From contig JAJDYK010000054.1 of NCBI GenBank assembly GCA_022825185.1, positions 1 to 6,854 on the forward strand: a DNA stretch of 6,854 nt. The letters run 5' to 3'. The notes under the pieces were generated by a model. That model made no database searches. It saw only the letters and a program-made list of their open reading frames with translations, and had not been told where the DNA came from. The position numbers and the translations under genes were made by a program. Position 1 is the stretch's first letter, and each line of letters starts with the position of its first letter. The stretch comes from Candidatus Latescibacterota bacterium (GTDB lineage Bacteria > Latescibacterota > UBA2968 > UBA8231). This document shows, piece by piece, positions 1-6,532 of the stretch.

Positions 1-631
1 CGAGCAGGAGGACGTGTTCTACTACCTGACGGTCGAAAACGACATCTATTCCATGCCGGAGATGCCCGACGGCGTCGAAGAAGGCATTCTCAAAGGCATG
101 TACAAGTTCAAACCCTCGGCCAAGAAACGCGCCCGCCTCAAGGCCCACCTTTTCGGCAGCGGCGCAATCATCAACAGCGCCCTCAAAGCGCAGAGCATCC
201 TCGAAGAAAAATACCAAGTCAGTGCCGATGTCTGGAGCATCACCAGCTACAAGGCCCTGCACCGCGACGCCCTCAATGCCGAGCGTTGGAACCGTATGCA
301 CCCCAGCGAAGAGCCTCGGCTCAGCTACATAGAACAATGCCTAGCCAAAGAGCGCGGCGTGTACGTCATGGCTTCGGATTACGTCAAGGCCCTCCCGGAA
401 TCCATTGCCCGCTGGTTTCCCAACCCGCCCGTCTCCCTCGGCACCGATGGCTTCGGCCGCAGCGAGACCCGCGAGGCCCTGCGCGATCACTTCGAGGTCG
501 ATTACCGCTTCATCGTCCTAGGAGCCTTGAGCGCACTGGTGCGCGAGGGACAAATCGAAAGCGACGCGGTCGTCCAAGCCATGAAAGACCTAGCGATTGA
601 TCCGGCGAAACCCAATCCCATTTACCAGTGA
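1..631 (+). CDS. aceE: Pyruvate dehydrogenase E1 component, homodimeric AceE type (3'-terminal part only)
   Basis: This is the C-terminal 209 codons of the thiamine-diphosphate enzyme that decarboxylates pyruvate and reductively acetylates the lipoyl group of E2 in the cytoplasmic pyruvate dehydrogenase complex. The reading frame starts at base 2 and is open to the window edge, so the true start lies upstream; the GTG at 14 is an internal valine codon. What is seen is the C-terminal transketolase-like domain. It has a MPEMPDGVEEGILKGMYKF-like segment at about nt 53-112, an LFGSGAI turn near nt 150, the ERWNRMHP segment near nt 281-304, and the LGTDGFGRSETREALRDHFE block near nt 437-500. These blocks match E. 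coli AceE from memory, in the same order and with similar spacing, and separate it from the alpha/beta heterotetrameric E1. The stop TGA (629-631) overlaps a possible GTG start of E2. Identity is very secure; only the 5' extent is unknown. Confidence 0.96.
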   Translation, partial: EQEDVFYYLTVENDIYSMPEMPDGVEEGILKGMYKFKPSAKKRARLKAHLFGSGAIINSALKAQSILEEKYQVSADVWSITSYKALHRDALNAERWNRMHPSEEPRLSYIEQCLAKERGVYVMASDYVKALPESIARWFPNPPVSLGTDGFGRSETREALRDHFEVDYRFIVLGALSALVREGQIESDAVVQAMKDLAIDPAKPNPIYQ

Positions 632-645
632 GCTTAAACCACATT

Positions 646-1914
646 ATGCCTGTAAAATTTGCCCTGCCCGACTTGGGAGAAAACATTGAAAGCGGTGATG
701 TAATCCGCATCCTCGTCGCCGTCGGCGATCGCCTCGCCGAGGACCAAACCGTTATCGAGCTTGAAACCGACAAGGCCGTCATTGAAGTGCCCTCCTCCAT
801 AGACGGCACCGTTACTGAAATTCTCGTCCAACAGGGCGACACCATCGCCGTCGGGCAGCCCATCCTCGAAGTCGAGGGGGCCGCAGCCCCAGCCGTCGAA
901 GAGATGTCTTCAGCCGTCGAGGAAGCATCCCCAACACCTGCACCAGAAGAACCAGCCCCTACCCCGATTGTACAAGAGGCCGCCCCAATTGTCGAAGAAG
1001 TTCCACCTACTGCTACAGACAGCCCCGTCCCAGCCGCGCCATCGACGCGCCGCCTAGCCCGCGAGATCGGCGTCGATATTGCGCAGGTCCAAGGCTCGGG
1101 GCCGGGCGGCCGGATCTCAATCGACGACGTCAAAGCGCACTCAAAAAGGCTGCACGCAGCGCGGGGGGCTGCCCCGGCTGCAGCCCCCCCACTGCCCGAC
1201 TTCAGCCAGTGGGGGGCTATCGAGCGCGAGCCCATGACCAAGGTCCGCGAGATAACCGCCGAGCGTCTAGCACAAGCTTGGGCCACCATCCCGCAAGTCA
1301 CCCAGTTCGACAAAGCCGACATCACCAACTTGGAAAAGTGGCGCGCAGAATACGGCAAAAAGGCCGAGGCAGCCGGCGGCAAGCTGACGCCGACCGCGAT
1401 CCTCATCAAGGTACTCGGCATCGCCCTCAAGGTCTTCCCGCAGTTCAACGCCAGCATCGACATGGCCCAGCGGGAAGTCGTGTACAAAAGCTACTTTCAC
1501 ATCGGCATTGCCGTCGACACCCCCCACGGTCTGCTCGTGCCAGTGGTGCGCGACGTGGACCAAAAGAACCTAATCGAATTGGCAGGCGAACTGAGCGAGC
1601 TAGCTCAAAAGACGCGCGAGCGCAAAATCGCGCCGGCCGACATGCAGGGCGGGTCCATGACCATCAGCAATGTCGGCACTATGGGCGGCACCGCCTTCAC
1701 GCCCATCGTCAACCCGCCCGAAGTGGCAATCCTCGGCGTGGCGCGCTCGCAAGTCGAACCTACTTATATCGACGGTCAGTTCCAGCCGCGTACCCACCTG
1801 CCCCTGTCGCTGTCCTACGACCACCGCCTGATCGACGGGGCCGATGGCGCACGCTTCCTCCGCTGGGTCTGCACGGCATTGGAAGACCCCTTTATCGCAC
1901 TCTTAGAAGGCTGA
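646..1914 (+). CDS. aceF: Dihydrolipoamide acetyltransferase, E2 of pyruvate dehydrogenase (single lipoyl domain)
   Basis: E2 forms the core of the pyruvate dehydrogenase complex and transfers the acetyl group from its lipoyl-lysine to CoA. From ATG 646 it has 422 residues. A lipoyl domain spans about 1-78, with the ETDKA motif and the lysine to be lipoylated at 43. A Pro/Ala/Glu-rich swinging linker covers about 79-131. A peripheral subunit-binding domain (RRLAREIGVD to GGRISIDDV) lies at about 132-162. After a short Ala/Pro linker, the acyltransferase domain fills about 190-422, with the TISNVGTMGGTAFTPI block and the catalytic DHRLIDG motif (His393, Asp397). The GGTAFTPIVNPPEVAILGV stretch is typical of pyruvate-type E2 rather than 2-oxoglutarate E2. 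E. coli AceF has three lipoyl domains and about 630 residues, so this is a compact form. An alternative in-frame GTG at 628 overlaps the E1 stop (GTGA) and would add six residues. Neither start has a clear Shine-Dalgarno; ATG 646 fits family N-termini (MPVKFALPDLGE). It is probably translated by coupling to aceE. Confidence 0.95.
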   Translation: MPVKFALPDLGENIESGDVIRILVAVGDRLAEDQTVIELETDKAVIEVPSSIDGTVTEILVQQGDTIAVGQPILEVEGAAAPAVEEMSSAVEEASPTPAPEEPAPTPIVQEAAPIVEEVPPTATDSPVPAAPSTRRLAREIGVDIAQVQGSGPGGRISIDDVKAHSKRLHAARGAAPAAAPPLPDFSQWGAIEREPMTKVREITAERLAQAWATIPQVTQFDKADITNLEKWRAEYGKKAEAAGGKLTPTAILIKVLGIALKVFPQFNASIDMAQREVVYKSYFHIGIAVDTPHGLLVPVVRDVDQKNLIELAGELSELAQKTRERKIAPADMQGGSMTISNVGTMGGTAFTPIVNPPEVAILGVARSQVEPTYIDGQFQPRTHLPLSLSYDHRLIDGADGARFLRWVCTALEDPFIALLEG

Positions 1915-1916
1915 GG
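1913..1916 (+). promoter_or_regulatory. Ribosome binding site of the E3 gene
   Basis: GAGG lies five bases upstream of the ATG at 1922 and overlaps the E2 stop codon TGA (1912-1914). It is the clearest Shine-Dalgarno in the operon and fixes the E3 start. Its position inside the E2 stop suggests that ribosomes finishing E2 can readily reload on E3. Confidence 0.7.
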
Positions 1917-1921
1917 CAGCT

Positions 1922-3337
1922 ATGGACAAGGCCCAGCTAGCGGTCATCGGCGGCGGTCCGGGCGGTTACGTCGCCGCCTTTAAGGCCGCAGATTTGGGGT
2001 TGGACGTCGCATTGATTGATCCTGAAGCCCATCCAGGCGGCGTTTGCCTCTACCGAGGCTGCATCCCCTCCAAGTCCCTCCTGCACATTTCCAAGCTGCT
2101 CTACGAAGCCAAGGAAGCCGAGCACTGGGGCATCCAATTCGCTGCACCCGAGATTGACCTCGACAAGTTGCGCAGTTGGAAGGACGAGGTAGTAGCCAAG
2201 ATGACGCAGGGCTTGGGTCAACTCGTCAGGGCGCGCAAGCTGACTTACGTGCAGGGCCGCGCCCGCTTGGTCGATTCCCACACGCTGCAAATAGACCAAG
2301 CCGACGGCAGCCAAGGCACCTTGCAGTTCGAACACGCCATCCTCGCCACTGGGTCGCGGCCAGCCGTGCCTGCGCTCTTCGACCAATCGAGCGACCGCAT
2401 CATGGATTCGACCGCGGCCGTCGCACTCCCCGACATCCCTGCCTCCATGCTCGTCGTCGGCGGCGGCATCATCGGCATGGAACTGGGGCAGGTGTACGCG
2501 GCGCTGGGAACCCAAGTTTCAGTCGTCGAAATGCTCCCTGGACTGATCCCCCCGGCCGACCGCGACTTGGTCAAACCGCTGCACAACAAGGCCGCCGAGC
2601 GCTTCGACGAGATTATGCTCAGCACCCAAGTGACTGCGCTCGCCGAGAGCGACGATGGCTTAGAAGTACAATTACAGAACGGCGACGGCCAGAGCTTTGC
2701 CAAGACCTACGCCAAAATCCTGCTCGCCGTGGGCCGGGTTCCCAACAGCGAAGACTTGGGCTTGGAACGCACCGCCGTCGGCCTCGACGAGCGCGGCTAC
2801 GTCCAAGTCGATGATCAACTGCGCACGGCCGAGCCGTCGATTTTCGCCATTGGCGACCTCGTAGGCGCGGCCCTCGCCCACACGGCCGCCCACCAAGGAA
2901 GCCTCGCCGCCGAGGTCGTAGCCGGGCACGAAAAACAGGTCTTCGCGCCCCACGCCATTCCCAACGTCGTCTATACCGACCCGGAAATCGCCTGGTGCGG
3001 CCTCACCGAGGAAGAGGCCAAAGAACAGGGCCGCGCGGTCTCAGTCGCGCGCTTTCCCTGGTCGGCTTCCGGCCGCGCCTCGACCCAAGGCGCAAATGAC
3101 GGCCTCACCAAGCTGCTCATCGACCCCCAGACCGATCGGATCTTAGGCGTGGGCATTGCCGGTAGCGGCGCAGGCGAGTTAATCGCCGAGGGCGTCCTAG
3201 CCGTGGAAATGGCCGCGCTCGCCGCGGATGTCCAGCTTTCGATCCACCCTCATCCCACGCTCTCCGAAACCCTCATGGAAGCGGCCGAAAGCCACTACGG
3301 CCAGAGCGCACATCTCTACGCACCCAAACGCCGCTGA
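1922..3337 (+). CDS. lpd: Dihydrolipoamide dehydrogenase (E3)
   Basis: E3 is the FAD flavoprotein that reoxidises dihydrolipoyl groups of E2 and passes electrons to NAD+. The protein has 471 residues, the normal length for the family, and no N-terminal lipoyl domain. The FAD-binding glycine motif GGGPGG is at 10-15. The redox disulfide is Cys42/Cys47 in GGVCLYRGCIPSK. The ATGS segment is at 142-145, the NAD-binding GGGIIG motif at 180-185, and the second FAD contact GD at 311-312. The C-terminal dimerisation domain carries the active-site pair His444 and Glu449 in HPHPTLSE. All catalytic residues are present, so the enzyme should be active. CLYRGC replaces the more familiar CLNVGC, a known-type variation between the two cysteines. 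The gene follows E2 after 7 bp and has a good ribosome binding site, so it belongs to the same operon. If the genome has no other lpd, it could also serve other 2-oxoacid dehydrogenases or glycine cleavage; that is inference. Confidence 0.96.
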   Translation: MDKAQLAVIGGGPGGYVAAFKAADLGLDVALIDPEAHPGGVCLYRGCIPSKSLLHISKLLYEAKEAEHWGIQFAAPEIDLDKLRSWKDEVVAKMTQGLGQLVRARKLTYVQGRARLVDSHTLQIDQADGSQGTLQFEHAILATGSRPAVPALFDQSSDRIMDSTAAVALPDIPASMLVVGGGIIGMELGQVYAALGTQVSVVEMLPGLIPPADRDLVKPLHNKAAERFDEIMLSTQVTALAESDDGLEVQLQNGDGQSFAKTYAKILLAVGRVPNSEDLGLERTAVGLDERGYVQVDDQLRTAEPSIFAIGDLVGAALAHTAAHQGSLAAEVVAGHEKQVFAPHAIPNVVYTDPEIAWCGLTEEEAKEQGRAVSVARFPWSASGRASTQGANDGLTKLLIDPQTDRILGVGIAGSGAGELIAEGVLAVEMAALAADVQLSIHPHPTLSETLMEAAESHYGQSAHLYAPKRR

Positions 3338-3387
3338 AGCACGGCCTCCAACGTCCTAAGATGCGCCTCCCCATTCGCTAGGCGTCT

Positions 3388-3399
3388 CGCTGATCAGCG
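3388..3399. repeat. Perfect 12-bp palindrome
   Basis: CGCTGATCAGCG reads identically on both strands, and the symmetry stops at the flanking bases. It begins 51 bases after the lpd stop and lies 195 bases before the transglycosylase start. It could be a dimeric regulator site, but a single copy and the distance from any clear promoter leave the function unknown. Confidence 0.4.
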
Positions 3400-3479
3400 C
3401 GTGTTCAGTATGATGCGCGTACAAGTAGGGGGCCACAACCCAGCCTCGCCCCACTCTGGGTCAACGAGGGTTTGCCGTG

Positions 3480-3497
3480 CGCCGTCCGGCGATTTTT
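3480..3497 (+). terminator. Weak candidate intrinsic terminator downstream of lpd
   Basis: CGCC-GTCC-GGCG forms a four-base-pair stem with a four-base loop, followed by A and five T. The stem is short for a rho-independent terminator and sits about 140 bases after the lpd stop, so this is tentative. No better hairpin with a T-run was found in this gap. Confidence 0.2.
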
Positions 3498-3500
3498 CGC

Positions 3501-3530
3501 TTGGCCTCTAGCGCTAAGCCGTTGTATTTT
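3501..3530 (+). promoter_or_regulatory. Weak sigma-70-like promoter candidate for the transglycosylase gene
   Basis: TTGGCC (3501-3506) and TATTTT (3525-3530) are separated by 18 bases and lie 64 bases before the ATG at 3594. Both hexamers match the consensus only partly. The location fits a promoter for the next unit, but this much similarity arises often by chance. Confidence 0.2.
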
Positions 3531-3593
3531 TAAGAACGCGATGCGCCGCTAACGCGCTCGAATAACTACCCACCTCAAACCTTCACAAGACCA

Positions 3594-5732
3594 ATGACCG
3601 ACAAAGCCAAATGGGCTTGGACAACCCTATCCCTGAGTCTGCTGGTCCTGCTGCCAGGAATCTATTTCTATTTTTCGGCACCCCCTGCCCCCTCCGAGGC
3701 TCCTCTCAAGGTCCCCACACCGGAGCCGCCTAGCCCTATCGCCGTGCTGATCGCCGAGGACCGCTGCGACCTCGCTTATCCCCAACTCACGGCGCTAGAT
3801 ACGACCCAACACGAGCCGACCAACCGAGCGCACATCGAGTTCCAGCGGGCGTTTTGCGAGCGCATGCTCAAAGAGCCAAGCCGCGCGTACGACCGCTTGC
3901 GCGACCTCGACCTACCGGCCCTGGACGACTACCGTCGCTTCTGGATGGCCCGCTCTCTAGAGGACATGGACCAGACGCACGACGCCATCGCCGAGTACGA
4001 AAGCTTTCTGGCCACTTCGGCCAACCCAATCCTCCGCAACCCAGCCCGCCTGCGTTTGGCCTCCCTCTACCGAACTGTCGGCCAACCCGCCAAGGCCCTC
4101 GCCCTGTACGAGGAACAACTCCCGCAAGACGCCGATCCAGCGCGGGTCCTCTACTTGCTCGCAACCACTAGCCAAAAGCTCGACTCGGCGCAGGCGCGAA
4201 AGTGGCGTTTAGAGTTGCTGGAAAACCACCCCGGTTCCAAGCACGCTCGCAATAGCCTATCGCACCTGCCCAAGAAGCTCGACGCCCGCACAGCGTATGC
4301 CAAGGCGCACACCCATTACAGCCACAAGCAGTACAACCAAGCCATCAAGAGCTTTCGCCACTTCGTCCGCACACACAGCGACGACCTGCGCGCTGCCAAG
4401 GCGCACTACATGCTCGGCCGGGCCCACCTAGCTGCGGGTCATTACACCAAGGCCGAGCAGGTTTTTCGCACGGTTCACGAGCGCTACGGCAGTCCAGCGG
4501 CCCTTTATCGCATCGCCAGTCTCTCCGTCCGCAGAGACCGCGAAGACAAGGCCATTGCGGCCTATGCGAACTTTGCCAAGCGCTATCCTCAGCACGACTT
4601 GGCCGACGACGCCCTGTGGCAGGCTGCCAAAGCCGCCGAGCGCAAAAGCCAGTTCGCCCGCGCCGAGACGCTCTATCGCCGCCTAGCCGAGCACCACCCG
4701 CAAACCGATTACGGCGACGAAGCGCGTTGGAGCGTCGGCTTCGCGCTCTACTGCCAAGAACAATATTCCGAAGCCCTCGCCGCTTTTGAGCGCGCCAGTC
4801 AGCAGGCGCACCAGCCCCACATCATCGACCAATCCCTATACTGGGCTGGGAAAAGCGCCGATCGGCTGGGCCAGACAGAGGACGCCACCGAGTTCTATCG
4901 CCGCGCTGCCGCCGGATTTCCCCGCTCTTACTACTCGGCCCGCGCTGTCCAATTGGGCTATAGAGACCAAGTTCAACTCAAAGGACGATCCGCCGACAGC
5001 TTCCGCCAAGACGTCCCCCCGCTGGCGCACAGGGCACACCTCGAACGCGCTGGCTTGCTGAACCAATTAGGGCTGAGGGATTGGTCGGTAGCCGAGATGC
5101 AACAAGCCGTCCGCGACTACACGGGCCACAAGACTGCGCTAAAGGCCATCCGCGACTACTACGAAGCGCTCGGCTATCGCGATCAAGCCCTGCGGCTGTC
5201 GATGCGCCTGTTCGACGGGCGAGACCCGGAGGAACTGTCGCGCATCTACCCGACTTACTACTGGGAAGAGATTGCCGCGGCCGCAGCCGAGGCCCAAATC
5301 GACCCTTATCTGGTCCTGTCGGTAATTCGCCAAGAAAGCACATTCAACGAAAAAGCGGTATCGCGGGCGGGCGCTAGAGGTCTGATGCAGATCATGCCCC
5401 ACACCGGTCTCAATCTCGCGCGGCGGTTGGAAGTGAAACCCTTTAAACTGCGCGCACTCTTTGATCCGGCTGTCTCCATCCGCTTTGGCAGTTACTTTCT
5501 CGGCAACCAAATGCGCCAATTCACGACCGATGCGGGCGCGGACTTGGGCTTTGAACTGGGCTTGGCCGCATACAACGCCGGCCCACACAACGCCCGCCGG
5601 TGGCTCAAGACCTTTCCCTCCGAGGACCCGGACGCCTTCGTAGAGCGCATTCCCTTCAAGGAGACCCGCCTCTACGTCAAGCTAGTCCTCAAAAACTACG
5701 CCATTTACAAGGCCCTATCCGATGACGCCTGA
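3594..5732 (+). CDS. Slt70-like soluble-type lytic transglycosylase with tetratricopeptide-like repeats
   Basis: The enzyme is predicted to cleave the MurNAc-GlcNAc bond of peptidoglycan in the periplasm, forming 1,6-anhydro products. It has 712 residues, somewhat longer than E. coli Slt70 (about 645). Residues about 8-28 are hydrophobic after a positively charged start (MTDKAKW), consistent with a signal peptide or uncleaved membrane anchor; there is no lipobox cysteine. A Pro-rich stretch follows (about 29-48). Residues about 60-450 are helical, with tetratricopeptide-like repeats that are clearest at about 230-440 (for example YNQAIKSFRHFV and YTKAEQVFRTV). The RSYYSARA segment resembles the linker of the Slt70 superhelix. 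The catalytic domain begins near YPTYYWEEI (552-560). It shows RQESTF with catalytic Glu581, GLMQIMP at 596-602 and AYNAGP at 659-664, all standard for family 1 lytic transglycosylases. No strong Shine-Dalgarno precedes ATG 3594. The 3' end overlaps the next gene by 11 bp. The domain call is secure; the exact subfamily is less so. Confidence 0.93.
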   Translation: MTDKAKWAWTTLSLSLLVLLPGIYFYFSAPPAPSEAPLKVPTPEPPSPIAVLIAEDRCDLAYPQLTALDTTQHEPTNRAHIEFQRAFCERMLKEPSRAYDRLRDLDLPALDDYRRFWMARSLEDMDQTHDAIAEYESFLATSANPILRNPARLRLASLYRTVGQPAKALALYEEQLPQDADPARVLYLLATTSQKLDSAQARKWRLELLENHPGSKHARNSLSHLPKKLDARTAYAKAHTHYSHKQYNQAIKSFRHFVRTHSDDLRAAKAHYMLGRAHLAAGHYTKAEQVFRTVHERYGSPAALYRIASLSVRRDREDKAIAAYANFAKRYPQHDLADDALWQAAKAAERKSQFARAETLYRRLAEHHPQTDYGDEARWSVGFALYCQEQYSEALAAFERASQQAHQPHIIDQSLYWAGKSADRLGQTEDATEFYRRAAAGFPRSYYSARAVQLGYRDQVQLKGRSADSFRQDVPPLAHRAHLERAGLLNQLGLRDWSVAEMQQAVRDYTGHKTALKAIRDYYEALGYRDQALRLSMRLFDGRDPEELSRIYPTYYWEEIAAAAAEAQIDPYLVLSVIRQESTFNEKAVSRAGARGLMQIMPHTGLNLARRLEVKPFKLRALFDPAVSIRFGSYFLGNQMRQFTTDAGADLGFELGLAAYNAGPHNARRWLKTFPSEDPDAFVERIPFKETRLYVKLVLKNYAIYKALSDDA

Positions 5733-6000
5733 ACCAGAACAGCCGCGCGAAAAAAGGCACAAGCTGATCGAAGATATTTTCATCTTGCTCTGCATCGCCA
5801 GCCTCTGGCCCGTGGTGCTGGGCTGGACCGAACCGATCTACCAGTACTTGCTCTATGTAGCACTGGCGGGCCTGATCTTCATTTTCGTGCGGCGCATCCG
5901 CCGCTTCCACGACGCCCGCAACGCCCTCCGCGATGCCGATGACGGCCCGCAGATAGGCCCCGCTCCCAAGCGCGACGAGGATGATCTTTCGCAAAATTGA
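5722..6000 (+). CDS. Small hypothetical membrane protein with two predicted transmembrane segments
   Basis: I do not recognise this family. The 92-residue product has a charged N-terminus (PREKRHK), a first hydrophobic segment at about 17-35 (IFILLCIASLWPVVLGW), a short WTEPIYQ turn, and a second segment at about 40-56 (YQYLLYVALAGLIFIFV). RRIRR and a polar, acidic tail follow. Positive charges on both outer sides predict a hairpin in the inner membrane with both ends in the cytoplasm. The ATG lies inside the end of the transglycosylase gene, with an 11-bp overlap in another frame, and AAGG (5709-5712) could serve as a weak ribosome binding site nine bases upstream. The tight overlap implies the two are co-expressed, so a role with the transglycosylase in the envelope is plausible but unproven. 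Confidence 0.78.
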   Translation: MTPEPEQPREKRHKLIEDIFILLCIASLWPVVLGWTEPIYQYLLYVALAGLIFIFVRRIRRFHDARNALRDADDGPQIGPAPKRDEDDLSQN

Positions 6001-6142
6001 GGTTGGGACGCGGTACAGTTCCGCGCTATCGCCCTACAAAATTGCGCCCGCAGTGGTTGCACTCGAAGACGCATAATTTTTACTTCTAGCTATGACTGGG
6101 CATTTGTTTTGAGAAACTAGTCGCGCCAGCAAACAGCAGAGA
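6001..6142. other. Intergenic region before the uncharacterised gene pair
   Basis: These 142 bp contain no supported gene. A small inverted repeat, CGCGG with CCGCG (6009-6013 and 6021-6025, seven-base loop), follows the preceding stop but has no T-run, so it is not a convincing terminator. A+T-rich sequence at about 6072-6120 may hold the promoter of the next genes. TTGCAC (6057-6062) resembles a -35 box, but no good -10 box lies at the usual spacing. Confidence 0.5.
6138..6142 (+). promoter_or_regulatory. Possible ribosome binding site that bears on the start of the next gene
   Basis: AGAGA directly abuts the ATG at 6143 but stands six bases before the in-frame ATG at 6149. The second spacing is normal for a Shine-Dalgarno, so translation may really begin at 6149. 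The match to the anti-Shine-Dalgarno is partial. Confidence 0.35.
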
Positions 6143-6532
6143 ATGCAAATGTCGATCACACAAGAAAACCCGCGAAAAATCCACAAAGGCTATTCGCTCC
6201 GGATTGAACTACTGCGCAGCGACGCTGAGGACGATGGCTTCGTATTGAACGAGGATTCCGAAAAGGATTTTTGGCAGTATATCAGGTCGGCACCCTTCGC
6301 ACAAAAAGCGGGGCTGGTACTTGTGGATAATGGGAATCTGCGCGCCGTTTGGAAAGGCGATGATGAGAGTCATCTTGGGATTCAGTTCCTCGGCAACCAG
6401 TGGGTGGAGTACGTCATTTTCAAACGCCGTCCAAGCACCAGCGATGTTGCGCGAGTGGCCGGTCGCGATACGCTTGATGGAGTAAAAAGACAGATTGATG
6501 CTTTCGATCTCACATCGCTGATGGGCACATGA
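6143..6532 (+). CDS. Uncharacterised protein, first gene of a two-gene unit
   Basis: I do not recognise a named domain. The product has 129 residues, or 127 if the ATG at 6149 is used, which the AGAGA six bases before it favours. There is no signal peptide or membrane segment, so it is probably cytoplasmic. Residues about 57-95 look like successive beta strands (AGLVLVDNG, LRAVWKG, HLGIQFLG, WVEYVIFKRR). A loop and a C-terminal segment VAGRDTLDGVKRQIDAFDL (105-123), probably helical, follow. Its stop overlaps the start of the following gene (ATGA), the usual sign of a co-translated pair. By hand count it is about 52% G+C, against roughly 60% for the genes upstream, and it uses more A/T-ending codons. 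That fits a different history such as horizontal transfer, though the sample is short. It is very likely a real gene; its function is unknown. Confidence 0.8.
   Translation: MQMSITQENPRKIHKGYSLRIELLRSDAEDDGFVLNEDSEKDFWQYIRSAPFAQKAGLVLVDNGNLRAVWKGDDESHLGIQFLGNQWVEYVIFKRRPSTSDVARVAGRDTLDGVKRQIDAFDLTSLMGT

Larger units (their letters stand above)
3338..3593. other. Intergenic region between the pyruvate dehydrogenase operon and the transglycosylase gene
   Basis: These 256 bp hold no convincing gene on either strand. Seen here are a 12-bp perfect palindrome (3388-3399), a short G+C hairpin before a T-run (3480-3497), an 8-bp palindrome TAGCGCTA (3510-3517) and an A+T-rich stretch near 3522-3533. 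The region most likely contains the end of the pdh transcript and the promoter of the next unit, although no element is strong enough for a firm call. Confidence 0.6.

Noticed and set aside
510..1487. Long open frame of 325 codons on the minus strand, across the aceE end and aceF
   Set aside because: It is antisense to two unmistakable genes. Its product is low-complexity Ser/Ala/Gly-rich with no domain, as expected from the G+C-rich complement of the Ala/Pro/Glu linker region.
1209..1940. Plus-strand open frame of 243 codons inside aceF
   Set aside because: It lies in an alternative frame of aceF, and its product is rich in Arg, His and Pro without any domain, a typical frame shadow of G+C-rich coding DNA.
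3397..3420. Direct repeat of GCGCGT (3397-3402 and 3415-3420)
   Set aside because: A six-base repeat in G+C-rich sequence is expected by chance, and there are no further copies with regular spacing.
3394..3549. Open stretch of 52 codons in the gap, containing a phrase like LWVNEGLP that recalls metallopeptidase sequence after the zinc motif
   Set aside because: There is no suitable start codon or ribosome binding site and no HExxH upstream, and the resemblance is only a few residues. It could be a gene relic but is too short to support.
6009..6025. Inverted repeat CGCGG/CCGCG after the small membrane protein gene as a terminator
   Set aside because: The stem has only five base pairs and is not followed by a T-run, so intrinsic termination is not supported.
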